The notes under the pieces: generated by a model
Seen by the model: only the letters and a program-made list of their open reading frames with translations
Told to the model about the DNA's origin: nothing
The model's database searches: none
In this document: piece after piece, positions 7,872 through 15,524 of the stretch
How the letters are laid out: every line of letters starts with the position of its first letter
Position numbering within the stretch: the first letter of the stretch is position 1
Origin: an uncultured Treponema sp.
GTDB lineage: Bacteria > Spirochaetota > Spirochaetia > Treponematales > Treponemataceae
NCBI GenBank assembly: GCA_934667505.1
Contig: CAKULY010000004.1
Coordinates: 1-64,000 of the forward strand
Reading direction: 5' to 3'
DNA length: 64,000 nucleotides
Program-made: the position numbers and the translations under genes

Positions 7872-7944
7872 GGTGCATAAAAAAATTGAATATTTTTAAT
7901 AATTTTATTAATCTTATTAAAAACATTTATTTAGAGGTATTACC

Positions 7945-8163
7945 ATGATAAATGCAAAAAGCATGAGTTTTAGCACAACAAAAGAAAGGGCAAATACAAT
8001 TGACAGTATCTGCAATGAAAAAGGATGGACTAGAAGTCGGTTTATATCTACTGCTATAAAAAACTATATTACAGAATGTTTAGAAGACAAATCAGATTAC
8101 AACGATGCTGTTAGTGCTTGGAAAAAATTTGAAAACGGTAGTAAAAAAAACATTTACAATTAA
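7945..8163 (+). CDS. Ribbon-helix-helix protein, probable orphan antitoxin
   Basis: 72 residues. The start follows GAGGT. The sequence 'MSFSTTKERANTIDSICNEKGWTRSRFISTAIKNYI' has the beta-strand, helix, turn ('GWTRSRF') and helix layout of CopG/RHH DNA-binding proteins, followed by a charged tail that would contact a toxin. No toxin gene follows; the next 280 bases are relics. It is therefore an orphan antitoxin or a small regulator. The role is inferred from fold and context. Confidence 0.6.
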   Translation: MINAKSMSFSTTKERANTIDSICNEKGWTRSRFISTAIKNYITECLEDKSDYNDAVSAWKKFENGSKKNIYN

Positions 8164-8201
8164 GAAAATAAATTTCGTAAGAAAGATTTTCACAGTCTTT
8201 T

Positions 8202-8340
8202 ATGAAAATCAAACCTATAGAAGAATTAAAGTTTAGCGATGACTTTATGTTCTGCAGGACGTGGTACACTTAAAAAAAATCTTGAAATAAAAGATTTTTT
8301 ACAATATAAAATACTTTATAAAAAACAAAACGAAGGCTCT
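8202..8340 (+). pseudogene. Rpn-family gene relic with internal deletion
   Basis: Bases 8202-8256 are identical to 7014-7068, the first 55 bases of the intact Rpn gene. Immediately after, in another frame, comes 'LKKNLEIKDFLQYK', which corresponds to 'FEKNIEIRNFLSYL' in the middle of the intact protein, so roughly 420 bases are missing. Both possible breakpoints in the intact copy contain TGCA, consistent with deletion at a microhomology. It has no complete reading frame and no function is expected. Confidence 0.75.
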
Positions 8341-8445
8341 AAAAAAAAGATTCAAAATCGCCGTCCAGACATTTTAAAACAAAAAGAATTCTTTATGTCT
8401 CCACATTTTGACGAGTCTTTGGAAGATTTTAAGGAGTATATGTGA
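8341..8445 (+). pseudogene. C-terminal relic of a DUF2281-like antitoxin
   Basis: The frame that runs out of the Rpn relic continues as 'NRRPDILKQKEFFMSPHFDESLEDFKEYM' and stops at 8445. The ending FDEPLEDFKEYM is the well-known tail of small antitoxins paired with PIN toxins; here it reads FDESLEDFKEYM. The N-terminal part is gone. The stop overlaps the GTG start of the PIN fragment, as in intact toxin-antitoxin pairs, so the junction of the old operon is preserved. Confidence 0.6.
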
Positions 8446-8654
8446 AATATCTTTTAGATACATATGCTCTACTTTGGTATTTGTTTGATAGCAAAAACTT
8501 ATCAAAAACAGCTAAAAAAATTATTACTAACGAGTTTTGTTATTATAGCAAAATTTCATTATGGGAAATCGCTATAAAACAAACTCGAAATCTTCTGCAA
8601 TATAAAAATTCTATCCAAGATATTATAAAAACTAAACCCTATGCATGGCGCTGA
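8442..8654 (+). pseudogene. PIN-domain toxin (VapC-like), C-terminally truncated
   Basis: 70 residues beginning at a GTG that overlaps the antitoxin stop. 'MKYLLDTYALLWYLFDSKNLSKTAKKII' with D6 and 'KISLWEIAIK' with E42 are the first two acidic positions of PIN ribonucleases. Intact proteins have about 125-130 residues and further acidic residues in the second half, which is missing here; the last residues run into the 3' end of the oppositely oriented ACT gene by 23 bases. It is expected to be inactive. Confidence 0.7.
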
Positions 8655-8901
8655 AAACTTTTTCGTTCATGATGTTGATTTCAACGCCCATTTCTTCGGC
8701 TTTTTTGGACATTTGAGTTCTTAGCTCGTCGATTGAAATTGTGGCATTGTCAAAGTTCACCATCATCATCATTACGAAATTTCCAGAAAGGATTGTCTGC
8801 GTTATATCTGCAATGTTTATTTTGTGTTCTGCAAGAAAAGAACTTACAGAAGCGATTATTCCGACTTTATCGCTTCCAACAACTGTTATAATAGCGTTCA
8901 T
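8632..8901 (-). CDS. ACT domain protein (UPF0237 family)
   Basis: 89 residues forming a single ACT domain: 'NAIITVVGSDKVGIIASVSSFLAEHKINIADITQTIL' (the G-x-D-x-x-G-I ligand loop) and 'FVMMMMVNF' in the second strand. The length matches the UPF0237 family of small stand-alone ACT proteins, which are thought to bind amino acids or similar metabolites. Its usual partner in many genomes, a DUF711 protein, is not next to it. A weak -10-like TAATAT lies 6 nt before the start and no Shine-Dalgarno is seen, so the mRNA may be leaderless. Confidence 0.8.
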   Translation of the reverse strand: MNAIITVVGSDKVGIIASVSSFLAEHKINIADITQTILSGNFVMMMMVNFDNATISIDELRTQMSKKAEEMGVEINIMNEKVFSAMHRV

Positions 8902-9030
8902 AAGCAGATATTACTCTTTTTATTGCATAGTTTCAATTGCGTTTGCAACGTTATGTGCAAAAATCATCTTTTACTCTTTTAGACTGGCTAAAGGGTATTC
9001 ATAAAATAAAATTCGTGTTTTAATAAAAAT

Positions 9031-9735
9031 ATGGCAAAAAATCATTTTTTAAAAAAAATAAAAATAACTTACAACGCTCCTGTTACGCTTACTTTTGCAA
9101 TAGTTTCGGCGGTAGTGCTTATTGCAAATCATTTTACAAAGGGAACTTTAATTTCTGCGATTTTTACCGCGCCTGGCGGAAGCGGAAGCCTTACTCCTTT
9201 TGATATAAAAAATCCTTTAGACTATTTCAGGCTTTTTTTTCATATTTTTGGCCACGCCGACTGGAACCACTTTCTTTCCAACATGGCTTTTATTCTTCTT
9301 TTAGGTCCTGTTATTGAAGAAAAGTACGGCTCTGGAATTCTTGCCGTAATGATGAGCGTTACCAGCCTTGTCACCGGGGTTCTAAACGCCTGCTTCAGTC
9401 CCACAATGCTAGTGGGCTCAAGCGACATTGCGTTCATGATGATTCTTTTGGCTTCTTTTACTTCTATTACTAAGAACGAAATTCCGCTTTCCTTTTTGCT
9501 GATTCTTGCGCTTTACCTGGGAAGGGAACTGTTTGGGCATCCGCTAAATCAAAATATTGCAACGTTAGCCCATATTGCGGGCGGAATTTGCGGAAGCCTG
9601 TTCGCCTTTCTTGCGACGCCAAAGCAGAGTACAAAAAAAGAAAAGCCTGCTGAAAAATCTGCAGAAAGGACTGTAAAAAGCAAGAAACCGACTGCAGATG
9701 AAGAATCAACTGTAATCGGCTCTATAGAACTGTAG
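9031..9735 (+). CDS. Rhomboid-family intramembrane serine protease
   Basis: 234 residues with about six hydrophobic segments. 'HADWNHFLSNMAFILLLGP' (H80, N84) is the oxyanion-side rhomboid motif; 'VGSSD' supplies the likely catalytic Ser131 in a GxS context, although the usual following Gly is Asp; 'LAHIAGGICGSL' supplies His181. The dyad is therefore probably present, but the GSSD variant is unusual and may lower activity. The C-terminal 35 residues are a charged Lys/Glu-rich cytosolic tail. It would cleave membrane-anchored substrates. A TTTAAT hexamer ends 6 nt before the ATG, with no Shine-Dalgarno. Confidence 0.8.
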   Translation: MAKNHFLKKIKITYNAPVTLTFAIVSAVVLIANHFTKGTLISAIFTAPGGSGSLTPFDIKNPLDYFRLFFHIFGHADWNHFLSNMAFILLLGPVIEEKYGSGILAVMMSVTSLVTGVLNACFSPTMLVGSSDIAFMMILLASFTSITKNEIPLSFLLILALYLGRELFGHPLNQNIATLAHIAGGICGSLFAFLATPKQSTKKEKPAEKSAERTVKSKKPTADEESTVIGSIEL

Positions 9736-9756
9736 CACAATTTTAATAAAAATACT

Positions 9757-10935
9757 TTAAGCGAAAATTGCCCGGACTCTTGTAACGGATTCGCACTTGC
9801 GCAGTTTTTCGCAAATATCTTCAGAAACCTTTCCGTCCACGTCAATAAGGTTGTAGGCGATGTCGCCGCGCGCCTGGTTTATCATTCCTGCGATGTTCAA
9901 TTTTGCCTCACCTAAAACGGCTGTAAATTTTGAAATCATATCCGGAACATTCTTATGGCTTATGCACAAGCGTGTTCCGCCTGGCAAAACCGGATTATCT
10001 GTAACGGTTTTAGGAAAGTTTACTGAATTTACGATATTTCCTTTTTCAAGAAAATCTTTCAGTTCGTTTGCAGCCATAACAGCGCAGTTGTCTTCTGCTT
10101 CCGGAGTTGAAGCTCCTAAGTGAGGAAGGCAGATTATTCCTTTTTGATTTAAAAGCTCTTCTGCGGCAAAGTCTGTTACCAGACAAGCGACTTTTCCTGT
10201 TTTTACGGCTTCCAGAATATCCGCATTGTTTACAAGTCCGCCGCGCGCAATATTCAAAATTCTAACTCCATCTTTCATCTGCTTGATTGTAGATGCGTTT
10301 ATCATTCCTTTTGTGTCGTTCGTTTGAGGAACGTGGATTGTTATGTAGTCAGAATTTTTATAAATCACTTCAAGGGATTCTGAATGCTGCACATTGTGGT
10401 CTAAAGACCATGCCGCATTAACAGAAAGGAACGGGTCGTATCCTATAACTTTCATTCCAAGCTTTATAGCCGTATTTGCAACCATTGCGCCGATTGCTCC
10501 CAGTCCAATTACGCCTAAAGTTTTTCCTTTTAATTCCGGCCCCACAAACTGAGACTTGCCTTTTTCTGCCAAATCTGGAATTTCATCTCCTTTTCCGGCA
10601 AGGGCGTTTACCCATTCGTTCGCAGCAATTACGGGACGGCTAGAAAGCAGCAAGCCTAAGATTACAAGCTCTTTTACGGCGTTTGCGTTTGCTCCCGGCG
10701 TGTTAAAAACAACAACGCCTTTTTCAGAAAGCTCTTGGATAGGAATATTGTTTGTTCCTGCCCCTGCCCTTGCAACTGCTTTTACGTTTTCAGAAAGGTT
10801 CATCTGGTGCATATCTTGAGAACGCACAAGGATTGCGTCCGGATTGTTCATGTCTGAAGCAATTTCGTAGTTTTCGCGGTCAAACTGATTTAATCCGACT
10901 GCCGCAATTTTATTAAGCGTTTGAATTTTGTACAT
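9757..10935 (-). CDS. serA: D-3-phosphoglycerate dehydrogenase
   Basis: 392 residues. It catalyses the first step of serine biosynthesis, oxidation of 3-phosphoglycerate to 3-phosphohydroxypyruvate with NAD. The Rossmann motif GLGAIG is at 144-149, with D167 at the end of the second strand (GYDP) for NAD. The catalytic Arg231 (ARGG) and the acid-base His272 (PHLGAST) are in place. A C-terminal ACT domain of about 75 residues (318-392) is typical of the form that can respond to serine. The gene follows serC by 45 nt on the same strand, so they form a serC-serA operon. The phosphatase serB is not in the window. Confidence 0.93.
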   Translation of the reverse strand: MYKIQTLNKIAAVGLNQFDRENYEIASDMNNPDAILVRSQDMHQMNLSENVKAVARAGAGTNNIPIQELSEKGVVVFNTPGANANAVKELVILGLLLSSRPVIAANEWVNALAGKGDEIPDLAEKGKSQFVGPELKGKTLGVIGLGAIGAMVANTAIKLGMKVIGYDPFLSVNAAWSLDHNVQHSESLEVIYKNSDYITIHVPQTNDTKGMINASTIKQMKDGVRILNIARGGLVNNADILEAVKTGKVACLVTDFAAEELLNQKGIICLPHLGASTPEAEDNCAVMAANELKDFLEKGNIVNSVNFPKTVTDNPVLPGGTRLCISHKNVPDMISKFTAVLGEAKLNIAGMINQARGDIAYNLIDVDGKVSEDICEKLRKCESVTRVRAIFA

Positions 10936-10980
10936 ATTTTACCTCACATAAAAAGAATGTGTAAATGTTCGGCTAGCCAC

Positions 10981-12099
10981 TTAGTTTTCGGCAGCGAATT
11001 TCTTCATAAACTCCACAAGGGCTTTTACGCCGTCAAGGCTCATTGCATTGTAGATTGAAGCTCTCATTCCGCCGACCAAGCGGTGTCCTTTTAAGTTTAC
11101 AAGGCCTGCCGCTGCCGCTTCTTTTACAAATTTGTCGTTTATTTCTTTTTCTTTTGCAACGCTGGCTTCGTCTGTTGCCCCAGCTGAATACTTTGTAAGG
11201 AAAGGAACGTTCATCAAAGAGCGGCTTCCCTTCTGCGCGGTCGCATGGTAAAAATCGCTGGAATCAAGGAAGCTGTACAAATAGTCGGCTTTTTCTTTGT
11301 TGCGCTTTGCCATTCCAGAAGCTCCGCCGTTTTTTTCAATCCAATGCAAAACTTTATCTAGGACGTAGATTGTATAGCATGGCGGAGTATTGTACATAGA
11401 GCCATTATCCGCATGGGTTTTATATGTAAGCATTGTAGGAGTGCCTGGACGAGGAGTTTCGGTTATCAGGTCTTCGCGGATTATGACCAAAGTAACACCA
11501 GCCGGCGCAAGATTTTTTTGCGCGCCTGCAAACAAAAGTCCAAACTTAGAAACATCCAGCTCTTCAGAAAGGACACAAGAAGAAATATCTGCGACCAAAG
11601 GAATTTTGCCTGTTTCTGGAATATATTCGTAATGAGTTCCCATGATTGTGTTATTAAAACAGATATATGCGTAATCGTAATCGCCTTCGATTTTTTCCAC
11701 TTTTGGAATGTAAGAAAAGTTCTTATCTTCGCTTGAAGCAATTACATCAACCTGAACGCCAAGCTTCTTAGCTTCGGCAGCAGCCTTTTTTGCCCAAACG
11801 CCAGTATTTATGTAAGCGGCTTTTCCTGTGTGGATTCCTAAGTTTTCTGCAACCATAGCGAACTGTGTTGAGCCTCCGCCTTGAACAAAAAGTATTTTAT
11901 AGTTTTCAGGAACCTTCATAAGCTTGCGGACCATTGCTTCTGCGTCTTGTATAATTGGCTCGTAAGCCTTTGAACGATGGCTCATTTCCATTACTGACTG
12001 ACCAGTTCCTTTGTAGTCAAGCATTTCCTGAGCACATTCTTTTAGAACTTCTTCCGGCAAACAAGATGGACCTGCGCTAAAATTATAAACTCGATTCAT
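10981..12099 (-). CDS. serC: Phosphoserine aminotransferase
   Basis: 372 residues, the family length. It transfers the amino group of glutamate to 3-phosphohydroxypyruvate. 'NFSAGPSCLP' at the N-terminus, 'QGGGSTQF' for the PLP phosphate, and 'AGAQKNLAPAG' with the Schiff-base Lys195 are diagnostic. The start at 12099 has AGGAG 6 nt upstream. The region just upstream (12113-12251) is a MITE-like element, so part of the promoter may come from repeat DNA. serA follows 45 nt downstream. Confidence 0.95.
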   Translation of the reverse strand: MNRVYNFSAGPSCLPEEVLKECAQEMLDYKGTGQSVMEMSHRSKAYEPIIQDAEAMVRKLMKVPENYKILFVQGGGSTQFAMVAENLGIHTGKAAYINTGVWAKKAAAEAKKLGVQVDVIASSEDKNFSYIPKVEKIEGDYDYAYICFNNTIMGTHYEYIPETGKIPLVADISSCVLSEELDVSKFGLLFAGAQKNLAPAGVTLVIIREDLITETPRPGTPTMLTYKTHADNGSMYNTPPCYTIYVLDKVLHWIEKNGGASGMAKRNKEKADYLYSFLDSSDFYHATAQKGSRSLMNVPFLTKYSAGATDEASVAKEKEINDKFVKEAAAAGLVNLKGHRLVGGMRASIYNAMSLDGVKALVEFMKKFAAEN

Positions 12100-12139
12100 A
12101 TAACACTCCTATAAAAGGGGATGTCTAATAAGTTCTAAA

Positions 12140-12168
12140 TGTCATTGTCGTACTTGATACGACAATCT
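12140..12168 (-). repeat. R2 TCAAG-loop hairpin, copy a
   Basis: Plus strand ATTGTCGTA (12144-12152), CTTGA, TACGACAAT (12158-12166), flanked by TGTC and CT. On the minus strand it reads AG-stem-TCAAG-stem-GACA, the same frame as the other copies, with a perfect 9-bp stem. Confidence 0.75.
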
Positions 12169-12193
12169 CTAAATGATTGCAATATATGCATTT

Positions 12194-12223
12194 AGATTTT
12201 CGGGTCAAGCCCGAAAATGACAG
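12194..12223 (+). repeat. R2 TCAAG-loop hairpin, copy b
   Basis: ATTTTCGGG (12196-12204), TCAAG, CCCGAAAAT (12210-12218), flanked by AG and GACAG. The stem is perfect but differs in sequence from copies a and d, so both arms have changed together. Confidence 0.75.
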
Positions 12224-12251
12224 AAAAGATACTTTTGGGACAGCCCCTTTT

Positions 12252-12360
12252 AAGTTGTTTCGCAACGAAGTGAGAAACAACAGATGATAAGAAAGTTTGC
12301 GACGCAAACTTAAAAAGATAAAAGCAGACGCCATTTTCGGCTGCTTTTATCTTACCTCCC
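12252..12360. other. Cluster of three hairpins in the serC-rex gap
   Basis: The 429-base gap between serC and rex holds no gene. Beyond the MITE-like element it has TTGTTTC / GAAACAA (12255-12261, 12274-12280), AAGTTTGC / GCAAACTT (12293-12300, 12304-12311), and a 13-bp stem AAGATAAAAGCAG / CTGCTTTTATCTT (12315-12327, 12341-12353). On the minus strand the last is followed by TTTTTAAG and could end transcription from rex, 175 nt upstream. The remainder to 12528 shows nothing clear. Confidence 0.5.
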
Positions 12361-12528
12361 CTATAAAAAAGTTTGCAATTGACAATGCTTTAAATCTATC
12401 TGGAAAGAACAAGTGTTTCAATAAAGCAGAAAGGGCAAATCGGTTGTTTTTAATAAGAAAAGATGGAAAAAGGCGTTTTTTTTAGCTTTGTTGTGAATTT
12501 TTTAACAATAAATCAAACTTTCAACTTG

Positions 12529-13167
12529 CTATTCAACCATTCCTAAAACAACAGCTGGCGAAACATTTTGAACTTTTATTCCGCAAGGGACTTCAAAAAC
12601 GGCGTTTGTATAGTTTACAATTCCTTTTAAGCCTGCGTTTACAAGCCTGTCCACCATTTTTTGCGCCTCGTTTTCTGAGCAGCACAGAAACGCATATTCT
12701 ATTTTTTTTTCCTTGCAAACGGCTTCTATCTTGCTGGCAGGAAAAAGCTCAAACGTGGAACGAATTAATTCAACTCTGTTTAAGCTTGAATCAAATCCTG
12801 CGCAAATTTCAAAATCTGTTTTTTCAAAAATGCTATTATCTAAAAACGCAATTCCTAGCCGCCCTAACCCCACAACGCAAACTTTTCTTCTATTAATGTT
12901 AGAATGATTTTCATTGGAAGGGGCTTCAAACGTTTTTAAAGAATTTCTAATATCATTTTTCAAAGTTACAACTTCATATCCATTTTTAAAACCGCGGTGC
13001 TCATCCGGAATGTTCAGAACAGAAAAATCATAACGAACCAAGCTGTCTTTTATTCCAAGAAGCCTTGAAATTTCTTTAGAGGTAATGCGATTTTTTTTCC
13101 AATTCTCTAAAAGCTGCAACAGCAAAAGAAGGCGATGCTTTGTTGATTTAGAAATTTTTTTCTGCAT
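12529..13167 (-). CDS. rex: Rex-like redox-sensing repressor
   Basis: 212 residues, as in Rex. The N-terminal winged helix 'TSKEISRLLGIKDSLVRYDFSVL' keeps R45 and D47 of the Rex recognition helix pattern (R-x-D). The NAD(H)-binding Rossmann motif VVGLGRLG is at 98-105. The C-terminus 'VNYTNAVFEVPCGIKVQNVSPAVVLGMVE' follows the family plan. Rex proteins repress fermentation and respiration genes until NADH rises. The sequence is divergent in the linker, so target specificity may differ. A TAAAAT hexamer (13174-13179) ends 6 nt before the ATG and no Shine-Dalgarno is present. Confidence 0.75.
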   Translation of the reverse strand: MQKKISKSTKHRLLLLLQLLENWKKNRITSKEISRLLGIKDSLVRYDFSVLNIPDEHRGFKNGYEVVTLKNDIRNSLKTFEAPSNENHSNINRRKVCVVGLGRLGIAFLDNSIFEKTDFEICAGFDSSLNRVELIRSTFELFPASKIEAVCKEKKIEYAFLCCSENEAQKMVDRLVNAGLKGIVNYTNAVFEVPCGIKVQNVSPAVVLGMVE

Positions 13168-13233
13168 AAGACTATTTTACATTTAAATTGCAAGGTATAA
13201 AAGTGCAAGGATGAAAACCAAGTTAAAAAAAAA

Positions 13234-13268
13234 GTCAGACCGGTAAAAGAATGGGAAAACGGTCTGAC
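13234..13268 (-). terminator. Rho-independent terminator after the transglycosylase gene
   Basis: GTCAGACCG (13234-13242) and CGGTCTGAC (13260-13268) form a perfect 9-bp stem. On the minus strand it is followed by nine T. It lies 30 nt beyond the stop at 13299. An A-run on the other side means it could also work for plus-strand transcripts. Confidence 0.8.
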
Positions 13269-13298
13269 CAAAAAAAATAAGGAGGACTAATTTATAAG

Positions 13299-14084
13299 CT
13301 AGAAACGTCGGTTGGCCAAAAAAGCAACGGAAGTTCCAAGCACAGGTTTGTTTGTTTCATAATAACAAGCAACCTCATCTGCGAACAGCTTATCAAGTTT
13401 TTCCCGATAAGCCATTATTTTACCAACATAGTTCAAAGTAGACTGCGGCACTTTATTCGCCTTGACTTTGTTGGTTCCAGCATTGTACATAGCCAATGCT
13501 GTAATCTCGTTACCTGCGACATTCATGCAGAAACGCAAATGGCTCATGCCATATTTTGCGCTTATCGCAGGATTAAAAAACTCCTCTTCATTCAATTGAG
13601 GAAAAGATTTGTTGTTCAACTGAAACAAACCTCGGTCAATAGAAGCGTTTGTATTCTTATTTACGGCAGTCACTTTATATCTGCTTTCCACATAAGCGAG
13701 CGAAAAAGCAAGCGAAAGCGGTATGTCGTTTTTTTCGGCTTCTTCAAGAATCGCTTTTGTAGTCTCGTTATTTCCGGTTACACGAAGATAAAACCATTCT
13801 ACTGCTACGCGGCTTGCAGGCTGCCTATAAAGAGAAAGCCCTTCATCGCCAGTTGCAACTCTAGCATTTCTAAAGCCAGATTCTTCTATAAGAACATTTA
13901 AATCCGCCACAACTTCATTTTCTGTTTCTGTTGAAGCGTTTGCTACTGGAATTGCAGGAGTATTTTTTTTTGCAGGAAGCACAATTGCAACCACAACAGT
14001 AACTACAAGAAGTACAGCACAGAAAAGCAATGAGTTACGGCAAGTTGTACGGAATTCTGTTTTTTCCGTTGTTGTCATAATCAT
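13299..14084 (-). CDS. Membrane-anchored lytic transglycosylase (SLT domain)
   Basis: 261 residues. One membrane helix lies at about 17-37, followed by an exported part with a linker and an SLT-type lysozyme fold at about 105-240. The catalytic Glu133 is in 'AYVESRY', followed by 'DRGLFQLN' and 'ALAMYNAGTNKV', the usual second and third blocks. Such enzymes cleave the glycan strands of peptidoglycan to 1,6-anhydro products. The start at 14084 follows GGAG by 5 nt. A terminator follows, and no partner gene is close, so it is monocistronic. Confidence 0.85.
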   Translation of the reverse strand: MIMTTTEKTEFRTTCRNSLLFCAVLLVVTVVVAIVLPAKKNTPAIPVANASTETENEVVADLNVLIEESGFRNARVATGDEGLSLYRQPASRVAVEWFYLRVTGNNETTKAILEEAEKNDIPLSLAFSLAYVESRYKVTAVNKNTNASIDRGLFQLNNKSFPQLNEEEFFNPAISAKYGMSHLRFCMNVAGNEITALAMYNAGTNKVKANKVPQSTLNYVGKIMAYREKLDKLFADEVACYYETNKPVLGTSVAFLANRRF

Positions 14085-14280
14085 ATTAACTCCAAGTAAT
14101 TACAGAAATATCTGCAACCACTAACACAAAGATAAAAAACTCTCTTCTAATCGGCAATATTTATCTTTTCAGTTGGAATAATGACACATCGAACAACTTT
14201 AATCAAGAGAAATTTATGTTTTTTTTAAGAAAATTTATACTTTTATTGCAGATAATGCAGTATTTCGCATTTATTGCATT

Positions 14281-14841
14281 TTAATACAGAATCAAACCAG
14301 TTTTTGAACAACTTTCACAAAGATTTGCATCTTTAACGGTTTGTTTTTCTGCAAAATAAACGTAATGAGAATGTTTTACAGACATTTCGTTTATAAACCA
14401 CTGCGTCCAAGAATTTTCTGTAAATCCTATGGAAGAATCTTTTTTTATAAACTGGGAAGGAATTGCAAATCCAATTACGCTTGCGCAATCTTTTATGCGG
14501 CGGGCAAGATGCACCATTGCCGCGATAAAATCAGATGCAAGCTCTGCATCGGCAAGCTCTTTTTTAGAAGAAGGAATAATAAAGGCAAACTTTTTGTCTT
14601 CTTCAAGTTTTTTTAAATTTTCTCTAAGGCTTGCTAAAAGCTCTTCATTATACACGCCCTGCTGTATTTCTACGGTTTGCCAATCCGCCAAAACCGCTGT
14701 TACAACATCATCTTTTTGCTCAAAAAGAGTTTCTGGAGAATCTGCGTTTACAAAGTTTATTTTTTCCAAAGAAATTTTACTTCCGCTTGAAATAAGATAG
14801 AGTTCATTTTTATTAGATTTTACTAAAGGTTCAAATTTCAT
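14281..14841 (-). CDS. Conserved-type hypothetical protein
   Basis: 186 residues that I do not recognise. There is no signal peptide or membrane helix. The middle is helical and charged ('LLASLRENLKKLEEDKKFAF'), and 'AMVHLARRIKDCASVIGFAIPSQF' looks like helix followed by strand of an alpha/beta fold. Near the C-terminus 'NLCESCSKTG' gives a CxxC pair. An AGGAAA site precedes the start. It is followed by 14841-14986, which holds only the ptsN terminator. Confidence 0.55.
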   Translation of the reverse strand: MKFEPLVKSNKNELYLISSGSKISLEKINFVNADSPETLFEQKDDVVTAVLADWQTVEIQQGVYNEELLASLRENLKKLEEDKKFAFIIPSSKKELADAELASDFIAAMVHLARRIKDCASVIGFAIPSQFIKKDSSIGFTENSWTQWFINEMSVKHSHYVYFAEKQTVKDANLCESCSKTGLILY

Positions 14842-14939
14842 TTAATATTTCCTGTAGATTTAAGCTGTTTTGCATAGCGCTAAAACAACGGCTTGTAAAA
14901 AAACAGGTTTTTAGACCTATTATTTATCCGTTAAACAAA

Positions 14940-14966
14940 AAAAGGCCCTTGCGAAAAAGGCCTTTT
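14940..14966 (-). terminator. Rho-independent terminator of ptsN
   Basis: AAAAGGCC (14940-14947) and GGCCTTTT (14959-14966) form the stem; on the minus strand it is followed by a T-run (TTTTTTTG). It starts about 20 nt past the ptsN stop at 14987. Confidence 0.8.
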
Positions 14967-14986
14967 AACACTGCAACCAAAACAGG

Positions 14987-15433
14987 CTATTCAGTCAAGA
15001 TTTTTATAACTTCAGCTTTATCTTGAGTATTAAGAATCTGCTGGCGTTTATCTGCACTCTTAAAAAGCAAGCTTACTTCAGCCAAAAACTGAAGATGCGG
15101 ACCAGTTTTATTTACTGGCGATAACGTCATTATAAAGATTCTGCATGGTTCCTGATCCAAAGAATCAAAATCAACAGGATTATCTGAAATTCCAATGCAG
15201 GCAACTAAATCGCTTACGGAATCAGTTTTTCCGTGAGGAATAGCAATTCCGTGCTTCATTCCTGTAGACATTTTTCGTTCACGATCTAAAACACATTCCC
15301 GTGCGCTTGCCTTATCTGAAACCTTGCCAGCCTTTACAAGAATGTCAAGCATTTCATCAATAATTTCTTCTTTTGTAGTTCCCTTCAAGTGAAGGTTTAC
15401 AGTATCGGTTGTTAATACAGTTCTCAAGTCCAT
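14987..15433 (-). CDS. ptsN: PTS EIIA domain protein, nitrogen/fructose type
   Basis: 148 residues, one EIIA(Fru/Ntr) domain. The phosphorylated His67 lies in 'GIAIPHGKT', and 'PHLQFLAEVSLLFKS' is the matching C-terminal block. Such proteins receive phosphate from HPr-like carriers and usually regulate rather than transport sugars; stand-alone PtsN fits this. No PTS permease is nearby. It has the best promoter in the window, TTGACA-17-TAAACT, whose -10 ends 6 nt before the ATG, so the mRNA is predicted to be leaderless. A terminator follows. Confidence 0.85.
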   Translation of the reverse strand: MDLRTVLTTDTVNLHLKGTTKEEIIDEMLDILVKAGKVSDKASARECVLDRERKMSTGMKHGIAIPHGKTDSVSDLVACIGISDNPVDFDSLDQEPCRIFIMTLSPVNKTGPHLQFLAEVSLLFKSADKRQQILNTQDKAEVIKILTE

Positions 15434-15439
15434 GAATTC

Positions 15440-15468
15440 AGTTTATTCAGCCATTTAAAGATTGTCAA
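15440..15468 (-). promoter_or_regulatory. Promoter of ptsN giving a leaderless mRNA
   Basis: On the minus strand TTGACA (15468-15463), a 17-nt spacer and TAAACT (15445-15440). Only GAATTC separates the -10 from the ATG at 15433, and there is no Shine-Dalgarno, so transcription should begin at or next to the start codon. Confidence 0.75.
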
Positions 15469-15524
15469 GAAAAAAATAAAATCAAAGTGAAGATTTTTAA
15501 ATTCATTTGTGCTAGTATTAAACC

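Larger units (their letters stand above)
12113..12251. repeat. R3 MITE-like element upstream of serC
   Basis: 139 bp bounded by imperfect inverted repeats: AAAAGGGGATGTCTAATAAG at 12113-12132 and CTTTTGGGACAGCCCCTTTT at 12232-12251 (16 of 20 positions complementary). It contains two R2 hairpins. A second element with the same ends lies at 60586-60673, and a decayed right end at 48721-48745. No coding sequence is inside. Confidence 0.65.

Noticed and set aside
12297..12485. Short frame in the serC-rex gap
   Set aside because: It spans hairpin repeats, has no ribosome site and no family resemblance.
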